Shown piece by piece: positions 22,687-27,759 of a stretch of DNA of 27,759 nt. The position numbers were made by a program, and so were the translations under genes. The DNA comes from Streptomyces sp. NRRL S-37 (GTDB lineage Bacteria > Actinomycetota > Actinomycetes > Streptomycetales > Streptomycetaceae), in assembly GCF_000721605.1 (NCBI RefSeq), contig NZ_JOIZ01000042.1, forward strand, positions 1 through 27,759. The letters are read 5' to 3'. The notes beneath the pieces are model-generated. The model saw only the letters and a program-made list of their open reading frames with translations. It searched no databases and was not told where the DNA came from. The stretch's first letter is position 1. Each line of letters starts with the position of its first letter.

Positions 22687-25245
22687 CTATGTCCATCGCA
22701 TGCCGATGGCGGACAACTGTTCGATTCGCTCGGGTGTCAGTGTCGCGGCCCGGCTGCGTTGGTTGCTGACCCATGCGCCGAGCCGGAGCTCCCGCTCCTC
22801 CTGGCCCCCGCCGCTCTCGCCGTCGCGACTGTCGTCCCTGCTATCGACGGTGATCCGTTCGATGTGCTTGCGGGGTACGCGCAGGTGCCCCTCACGTTCG
22901 TAGTACTGGCGGGCGGCCGCCAGGTTCAGGGACCACTTGTCGGCCTGGCTGGTCCGCGGTTTAGGCTTCTCGTCCTCGCCGGCGGGTTCGATTCCGAGGA
23001 TGTGCTCGCACATCCATTGCTGCACGCCTGTGAGGTTGTCCCAGCCGTACCGGATCGACCGTACCCATCGTCCGAGGTCTTCGCCTTGGTGCACGACGTC
23101 GCCCGGCGATGTGGGCAGCGGGCGGCCAGCGTTCAGGTGGAGCCGGACGAGGTGGAAGCAGCGTTGCCATTCCACCGGCCAGCTTGGGCACCAGGCGGGG
23201 TCGATGTCCTCCAGCTGCTCGCGCCGCATCTCTGACAGCGCCCCGGCCGACGACTGCACCGGCAGGCCCTCGGCACGCCGTTGCTCGTTCTCGGCCGCCT
23301 TGCGGGCGGCGGCCCGCTGGTTCTTCAGCCAGATCCCTACCCGGTAGCCCTGGTAGGTGGCGTCCAGCGGGGCCAGGAGGTGGCCCGCCTCGGCCGCCCA
23401 CCCGCGCGCCGCCGCGAGACCTTCCTCCCACGCGACGTCGAAGTGCGACCACACCATGCCCAGCTTCTCCAACTGCTCGACACGGTCGGCGTCCATGTCC
23501 CCGCGGGCGTAGAAGCGCCGATTGTCGGCGATCCACTGCCCGAGGGGAAAATCGGCGAGCGAGACCGGCCACCCCTCGCCTTCGGCTTCCTGGTCGTCGC
23601 GGCCGGGCACCCGGTACGTAAACGGCACCTTCAGGTCACCGTGTTCGCGGGTGTAGATGACGGCGGCCTCCACCCCGCGCCGCCAGTGGGCGTGTTCGGG
23701 GTTGATCACGCGCAGGTTGATGAACGCGGCCAGCTGCGCGGGGTCGCGCGGGGTGGAGAACTTCAGCAGGGACCGGGCCGGCACCGACAGACCACGGTCG
23801 CTTCGGTCGCCGTCAGCTCCCTCGTCCTCCGCGCTGCTCGAGCGAGTCTGGACGCCCCTGACGCTGCTGCGTGCCTGCTGCTCGGCGAGCTGCTCGACGA
23901 CGCGGGCGTCGTGCGCCCTGAGCGCTTCCAGCAGTTTTGCGAGACCGCCGTACGCCCGGGAGGTGAGCATGTTGTCCGCCGTCTCGCCCGGCCCGAGCAG
24001 CACCGGTACCACGAGCGAGGCGACCTTGCCCTCGCCCGGCTGCATCCGCAGCGCGCGGCCCACGGTCTGGACGAGGTCGGGCATCGAGCCGCGCACGTCC
24101 GCGAAGTACACGGAGTCACATTCTCGGATATCGACACCTTCGCCCAGCACTTTCACCGAGCCGAGGAAGCTCTTCTCCACGACCGTACCGTCAGCAGCGA
24201 TCCCTGTGGAGAACTCGTTCAGGACGCGCCGCCGGTGGTTCGGCTTGTGCTCGCCGCACAACCAGTCCGCCCACACCGTGCGCGGATACAGCTCCGGCTC
24301 GGCGGCATGCAGCCGACCGGCGACGTCGGGCAGGCCGGCCGCGAACGCCTCGGCCTCCTTCACCTGGTGGTGAAAGACGAGCGTGCGCCGGAAGCCCTCC
24401 TCCGACGACGCCTTGAGCAGCGCCGTCTGCAGGGCCGCGAGCCGCGCCCCGCGCACCTCGTCCGAGCGGCCCTCCACGCCCAGTAGCTGGGAGGCTTGGA
24501 GCTGGGTGTCGGTGATGTCCAGGCACACCACCTGGTAGGGCGCACAGATTCCCCGGTCGATCGCCTCGGACAGCGTCAGTGTGTAGCAGCGGGCGCCGAA
24601 CGGTCCGCCCGGGTTGTCCTCCATCGAGGCGACCAGCTCACCCGGCGCGCCTGGCGCAGCCTCGGAGTCCTCGTTCAGTTGCCACAGTCGGGGTGTGGCG
24701 CTCATGTACAGGCGGCGCAGGGCGGGGATGCGGGCGTTGTCGTGGACGACAGCCCACGGCTTGCCCAGCCGTCCCGAGGTCCGATGCGCCTCGTCCACGA
24801 CGACCAGGTCCCACCCCGGAAGACCGGCGGCGTGCGCGCGCTCCAGCGTGCCCAGCCCGAGCGAGGCGTACGTGGCAAAGACGGTGACCTTGTCGAAGGG
24901 CCGTACCCAGTCGACCAGCTCGCCCACGTCCGTGGTGTTCGGGAAGGACGCCTCCTCACCCCGCAGGGACGACACCCCGATCACCGGACCTGTGCGGCCA
25001 CCCGCGCGCCACGCGGCCTCGGTCTGGGCGAGCAGATCCAGCGAGGGCACCAGGACCAGCACGAGGCCCGCACGCAGCTCCTCAGCGCTCCGTGCGGCGA
25101 CCAGGGTCTTGCCCGATCCGGTCGCCATAACCACCTGAGTACGCAGCCCTCGCTCCGGCACAACAGATCTTGCAGACAATTCAAGCGCCCGCAGTACCGC
25201 GTCCACGGCTTCCCGCTGATGAGGACGAAGCTCCCCCACCGCCAT
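22687..25245 (-). CDS. DEAD/DEAH-box helicase with helicase-associated (HA) repeats
   Basis: 852 residues from ATG 25245 (MAVGELRPHQREAVDAVL), with GGGAGAGGG upstream; an in-frame start at 25299 is less likely. It is a superfamily 2 ATPase: Q-like motif at the N-terminus, Walker A GSGKT (43-47), DEAH (151-154), MSATP (181-185), and QTVGRALR (393-400) as motif VI. The C-terminal half has at least three HA-type repeats, W-x(5)-A...G...P-x-GxW-x(2)-R/Q-R-like (…YTREHGDLKVPF…FPLGQWIADNRR; …YQGYRVGIWLKNQR; …YEREGHLRVPRKH…LGAWVSNQRS). Helicases of this general kind are frequent near the ends of Streptomyces linear replicons, and it lies 2.3 kb from the telomere. A telomere role is an inference; a defence role is an alternative. 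Intact. Confidence 0.9.
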   Translation of the reverse strand: MAVGELRPHQREAVDAVLRALELSARSVVPERGLRTQVVMATGSGKTLVAARSAEELRAGLVLVLVPSLDLLAQTEAAWRAGGRTGPVIGVSSLRGEEASFPNTTDVGELVDWVRPFDKVTVFATYASLGLGTLERAHAAGLPGWDLVVVDEAHRTSGRLGKPWAVVHDNARIPALRRLYMSATPRLWQLNEDSEAAPGAPGELVASMEDNPGGPFGARCYTLTLSEAIDRGICAPYQVVCLDITDTQLQASQLLGVEGRSDEVRGARLAALQTALLKASSEEGFRRTLVFHHQVKEAEAFAAGLPDVAGRLHAAEPELYPRTVWADWLCGEHKPNHRRRVLNEFSTGIAADGTVVEKSFLGSVKVLGEGVDIRECDSVYFADVRGSMPDLVQTVGRALRMQPGEGKVASLVVPVLLGPGETADNMLTSRAYGGLAKLLEALRAHDARVVEQLAEQQARSSVRGVQTRSSSAEDEGADGDRSDRGLSVPARSLLKFSTPRDPAQLAAFINLRVINPEHAHWRRGVEAAVIYTREHGDLKVPFTYRVPGRDDQEAEGEGWPVSLADFPLGQWIADNRRFYARGDMDADRVEQLEKLGMVWSHFDVAWEEGLAAARGWAAEAGHLLAPLDATYQGYRVGIWLKNQRAAARKAAENEQRRAEGLPVQSSAGALSEMRREQLEDIDPAWCPSWPVEWQRCFHLVRLHLNAGRPLPTSPGDVVHQGEDLGRWVRSIRYGWDNLTGVQQWMCEHILGIEPAGEDEKPKPRTSQADKWSLNLAAARQYYEREGHLRVPRKHIERITVDSRDDSRDGESGGGQEERELRLGAWVSNQRSRAATLTPERIEQLSAIGMRWT

Positions 25246-25537
25246 TTCAGTCCACCCTCTCCCGCACACCGGACGCAGCACGCCCACACCACGACACAAC
25301 TAACAGCCCACGTCAAAAAGACCGCTGGCCCACAATGCCTACACCGCTACACCGGACCCACGCCCCGCTGCTGAACACAAACGACCACCCTCAAGCGGGC
25401 CACAGAAACTACAACGACGGAGTCACCCAACTCCAGACTCTATCGCAAACACAAAATGAAGCAGATGCATAAGGAATCAGCACAGACGTCAGGGGTACTC
25501 CCTGCCCATCACTGTCCACCCTGCAGGAGAGGGAGTC

Positions 25538-25720
25538 ATGAAACAGAGCATTGGGAACGGCGAGGGCAACCGGTTCTGCAAGGCGTGCGGCACGCCGGCC
25601 GAGGACGGCAAACTGTGCAACCACTGCGGCGCCGTCCTGGACCTCCCCGACAGTGCGGGGCTGGTCGAGGACCAGGGCGCGGCAGTACGACGCGACTTCG
25701 AAGGACGCACCCGGCAGTAA
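25538..25720 (+). CDS. Small zinc-ribbon protein
   Basis: 60 residues from ATG 25538, with GGAGAGGGAG just upstream. Two CxxC knuckles, C14/C17 and C27/C30 (RFCKACGTPAEDGKLCNHCG), form a compact zinc ribbon like that of the zinc-ribbon (DUF-type) N-terminal domains. The C-terminal half is acidic then basic. It may bind nucleic acid or another protein. It is the first gene after the divergent helicase. The 292 bases between them are less GC-rich, with no promoter I can place firmly. Confidence 0.7.
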   Translation: MKQSIGNGEGNRFCKACGTPAEDGKLCNHCGAVLDLPDSAGLVEDQGAAVRRDFEGRTRQ

Positions 25721-25796
25721 GCAGGAGAGGCGGCCGGAGGACGAACCCGATCAACCCGCTCCGTTGAACAGCGTGCACTGGGGTACATGGGACGGC

Positions 25797-26090
25797 ATGG
25801 CATCCACAACTGATCGCGTCATGTCCTTGCGGGCCGTGCGGCAGCTGCACCGGGTCCGCACCTTCTACACAGGCGGCGTCCTCTTGTGGGCGGCGCTGAC
25901 CGCCTGGACCGCCTGGCAGTTGCCCGGCAGCCGACAGATGTGGGTGTCCGCCCTCCTCCTGGCCGTCTTCAGCACCCTCCTGCTCACCGCCTCCCTATGG
26001 CTGCAACGCCTCCAGACCGCAGACTTGCGCCGTCCCGCGCACCACGCCGCCCCACGGAAGGCGGCTGCATCACGTCACGCGCATGCCTGA
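25797..26090 (+). CDS. Small two-helix membrane protein
   Basis: 97 residues from ATG 25797; GTG 25773 and ATG 25821 are alternatives, and no start has a strong binding site. Two hydrophobic helices (TGGVLLWAALTAWTAW and WVSALLLAVFSTLLLTASLW) are separated by a short loop, LPGSRQM, and followed by a basic tail. Same topology as the proteins at 26360 and 26686: helix, short loop, helix, Arg-rich end. No known function. It may be co-transcribed with the zinc-ribbon gene 76 bases upstream. Confidence 0.55.
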   Translation: MASTTDRVMSLRAVRQLHRVRTFYTGGVLLWAALTAWTAWQLPGSRQMWVSALLLAVFSTLLLTASLWLQRLQTADLRRPAHHAAPRKAAASRHAHA

Positions 26091-26359
26091 CCCACTGCCG
26101 GTAAGGCAGCACCACCCGCGGTCCGGGTCTCATCGTGTTTCTGCGCCTCGACATCTGGTTGCAGGCCAGCCGTCGCTGACAGCCAGTCCCTCTCTGGACC
26201 ACCTCTGTGTATCTCTGGAGTCGGTGAGGCCGCCCGTTTTCGGCCCTCTCCCAGGGGTTGGGAGGCAAGGGGCGGGCAGGGGGTAGGCGGGTAGGTATGG
26301 ATGGCACACGACTTCGACAGGATGATCAGAGCTCACAGGAAACCCGTGCTCGAGGAACG

Positions 26360-26581
26360 ATGCGGATGTGGCGGTGGGCCAGGTGGGCAGCGCTTGTTCT
26401 CGCGGTCAGCTGGGCGGTGAACTGGGTCGTCAATCTCATCCAGGGCGAGCAGGGCCGGGACCTGTGGTGGCCTCTGGTCAGTACCGTCATCTGGGCAGCG
26501 TTGACCGTGTACGGCTTCAGGACTTACCGCCGGATCAGGACAACGACCCTGTCGGCCATCACCGGCCGCCCGTCTACCTGA
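26360..26581 (+). CDS. Small two-helix membrane protein
   Basis: 73 residues from ATG 26360 (MRMWRWARWAALVLAVSWAV). GAGGA lies close upstream and would fit ATG 26366 better; an upstream ATG at 26297 is possible. Two hydrophobic helices (ARWAALVLAVSWAVNWVVNL and PLVSTVIWAALTVYGF) are separated by QGEQGRDLWW, then RTYRRIR. It is the second of three neighbouring small membrane proteins of this layout. Function unknown. Confidence 0.55.
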   Translation: MRMWRWARWAALVLAVSWAVNWVVNLIQGEQGRDLWWPLVSTVIWAALTVYGFRTYRRIRTTTLSAITGRPST

Positions 26582-26685
26582 CCATCTCGACCGGCCCGCT
26601 TCCTGCCACCTTTCGGCACCTGGACCGACCCCCCTCCCGGGCCAAGGGCCCGCACAAGCGGACGGGATCCGAGAAGGGAGCCTCG

Positions 26686-26916
26686 ATGCGGCAGCGTTCA
26701 GGTTCGCGTACCCCGCCGTCATGGACCGTGCCGGGCGCACGATGGAGGGCCTGGCTCTACTGGCCGATGCTGTGTATAGCTCTTGGACTCCTGACCTGGC
26801 GGGTGACCGATGGCGCCAGCGGGGCGAGCATTACCCTGTCCTCCTGTCATGTTCTGGTGTGGGTGTGTCTTCTGCTCGCCAACCGGTCCGCTCGGCGCAA
26901 ACACTCACAAGCCTGA
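26686..26916 (+). CDS. Small two-helix membrane protein
   Basis: 76 residues from ATG 26686, with AAGGGAG 5 bases upstream, a good site. Two hydrophobic helices (WLYWPMLCIALGLLTW and ITLSSCHVLVWVCLLLAN) are separated by RVTDGASGAS and followed by RSARRKHSQA. It is the third of the small membrane proteins between the zinc-ribbon gene and the telomere. Spacing of about 105 bases from the previous gene allows co-transcription. Function unknown. Confidence 0.6.
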   Translation: MRQRSGSRTPPSWTVPGARWRAWLYWPMLCIALGLLTWRVTDGASGASITLSSCHVLVWVCLLLANRSARRKHSQA

Positions 26917-26965
26917 CAGGAGCAGCACCAGGAGTTGGTCCTGCTCCACGGCCGCCTCTGGATGT

Positions 26966-26985
26966 CATGAGTCTTGATACTCATG
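26966..26985. promoter_or_regulatory. Inverted repeat upstream of the secreted-protein gene
   Basis: CATGAGT and ACTCATG are perfect 7-bp complements around CTTGAT. It lies 50 bases after one gene and 69 bases before the next. It could be an operator for the downstream gene or a weak terminator of the upstream one. Confidence 0.4.
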
Positions 26986-27053
26986 CGTGACGGTCTTCCC
27001 GTGGGTCACACTGCCTCTGCTGTGACAGGCCATCAGATAAAAGAGGGGCGGGC

Positions 27054-27467
27054 GTGACGAGTATGCGCAGGACCGTGGCAGTGGCGATATTGGCGGTTTT
27101 CGGGGCGGTGGGAGCCGGGGCTGCGCCGGCCGCGGCAGCTGGTGGTCTTCTTCCTCATCCCGGGCCTGAGGGTCTGGTGTGGGTGGAGGAGTGGACAGGG
27201 GATGGCGGGGTTGCGTCCGGTGGGGCGTGGGAAGGCCTGCCGACCGTGCTCACGGTTGCCTGTGAAGGCGTAGGCAGTGTGGCGGTGACGATGGAGTCGC
27301 AGCAGGCGCGGGTGGCCGAGTTCACGGTGGACTGTTCTGCCAGCAGTACGGGTGTGGGCTCGGTGACCATGGATGCGGGGGTCGTGAAGTCGGGTTCCTT
27401 CACTGTGGGCATCGACGCCTCGCACGAGAGCATCCGGTGGGCCCTGACAGTGACCCAGCCCGAGTAG
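27054..27467 (+). CDS. Secreted small protein with signal peptide
   Basis: 137 residues from GTG 27054, with AGAGGGGCGGG close upstream; ATG 27063 (residue 4) is the alternative. A typical Sec signal peptide (MRRTVAVAILAVFGAVGAGA then APAAAA) is probably cleaved near residue 29. The mature part is β-rich with exactly two Cys, C70 (VACEGVGS) and C94 (FTVDCSAS), likely forming a disulfide. Such small exported proteins are common in Streptomyces, and I cannot assign a role. It is the outermost gene on this arm; the telomere hairpins begin 26 bases after its stop and may also terminate it. Confidence 0.8.
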   Translation: MTSMRRTVAVAILAVFGAVGAGAAPAAAAGGLLPHPGPEGLVWVEEWTGDGGVASGGAWEGLPTVLTVACEGVGSVAVTMESQQARVAEFTVDCSASSTGVGSVTMDAGVVKSGSFTVGIDASHESIRWALTVTQPE

Positions 27468-27492
27468 GACAACCCCCCTCCTTGCTGCCGCC

Positions 27493-27759
27493 CGGGCCGA
27501 AGGCCCGTTGACGGCACCGCGCAGCGGGGCTGGCCCCCGGGCGCGCAGCGCCCTCAGTTGCTGGAGCACAGCGGAAGCAACCCTGAAGGGCGAGGCCCCG
27601 AAGAGTCCCGGGAGCGCAGCGGACGGAACGTCACCCGCCTTGCGCAGCAAGGCGGGTGAGCGGGATGCGCAGCATCCCGCCAGCGCTCCCGCGGAGCGGG
27701 AGCGCAACCCCCGCGCGTAGCGCGGGGGTTCGCTTGCCCCCCATCGCGCAGCGATGGGG
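27493..27759. other. Telomere of a linear Streptomyces-type replicon (right end)
   Basis: A dense run of perfect hairpins with triloops reaches the last base: 27493-27507 (6-bp stem, GAA loop), 27517-27527 (4, GCA), 27539-27553 (6, GCA), 27588-27598 (4, GAG), 27631-27659 (13, GCA), 27660-27680 (9, GCA), 27683-27705 (10, GGA), 27706-27730 (11, GTA), 27739-27759 (9, GCA). The plus strand is the 3'-overhang strand at this end. There, GNA loops closed by sheared G·A pairs are known for Streptomyces telomeres. Read inward from the end, blocks such as GCGCTCCCGCTCCGCGGGAG and GCGCTGGCGGGA match my memory of the archetypal telomere. The length (~265 bases) fits the usual 3' overhang. ORFs drawn across it are artefacts. 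Confidence 0.93.

Noticed and set aside
27508..27720. 70-residue ORF in the telomere
   Set aside because: It is a translation of the hairpin array, with no ribosome binding site and no coding character.
27631..27759. Ordinary Rho-independent terminators
   Set aside because: Nine consecutive triloop hairpins without T-tracts ending at the last base fit a telomere, not terminators.

Overview
The window is very GC-rich DNA with strong third-position G/C codon bias, many GTG/TTG starts and several actinobacterial protein families. It points to a Streptomyces-like actinomycete. The last ~270 bases are a tightly packed series of perfect hairpins with GNA triloops, ending exactly at the last base. 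This matches the archetypal telomere of Streptomyces linear chromosomes and plasmids, so the right edge is most likely a physical replicon end and the window is a subtelomeric arm. Chromosome arm and linear plasmid cannot be told apart here.

Layout, left to right. 1-1.0 kb: a broken hypothetical gene and a doubtful small ORF. 1.5-3.0 kb (minus): a two-gene operon of a small membrane protein and a regulator-like protein with a possible nuclease-like tail. It is divergent from 3.67-5.3 kb (plus), a ~550-codon gene cut by an in-frame TGA. The intergenic region between them carries a 15-bp direct repeat and a perfect 21-bp-arm palindrome. 5.4-6.6 kb: a small membrane protein and a hypothetical protein followed by a long hairpin. 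6.8-9.2 kb (minus): a translationally coupled pair, a ParB/DGQHR-like 661-residue protein and a small GIY-YIG-like protein. 10.3-12.5 kb: a Cys-rich protein and a PIN-domain membrane protein with a winged-helix-like tail. 12.6-15.1 kb: an eroded hypothetical locus, its last piece split in frame by an intact IS3-family element. 15.2-15.4 kb: a TGCTGCA iteron-like cluster. 16.1-16.2 kb: a tiny membrane protein with a structured leader and a terminator-like hairpin.

16.6-19.4 kb: an intact IS21-family element (istA/istB) lies between a truncated gene and an IS6-like transposase remnant, which suggests a deletion or rearrangement. 19.4-21.8 kb: small hypotheticals, an ankyrin-repeat protein with a probable leaderless start, and an internally deleted IS5-family copy. 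21.9-25.2 kb (minus): an AT-richer membrane-anchored protein and a superfamily 2 helicase with helicase-associated repeats, the kind of helicase often found near Streptomyces replicon ends. 25.5-27.5 kb: a zinc-ribbon protein, three small two-helix membrane proteins and a secreted protein, then the telomere.

No replication initiator, telomere-protein gene (tap/tpg), tRNA, rRNA or CRISPR was found. The most unusual points are the ParB-like/GIY-YIG-like pair, three reading frames interrupted by the same hexamer TGACGG, the PIN-membrane-winged-helix protein, the iteron-like cluster, and the telomere, whose outermost hairpin differs from the archetype as I remember it.
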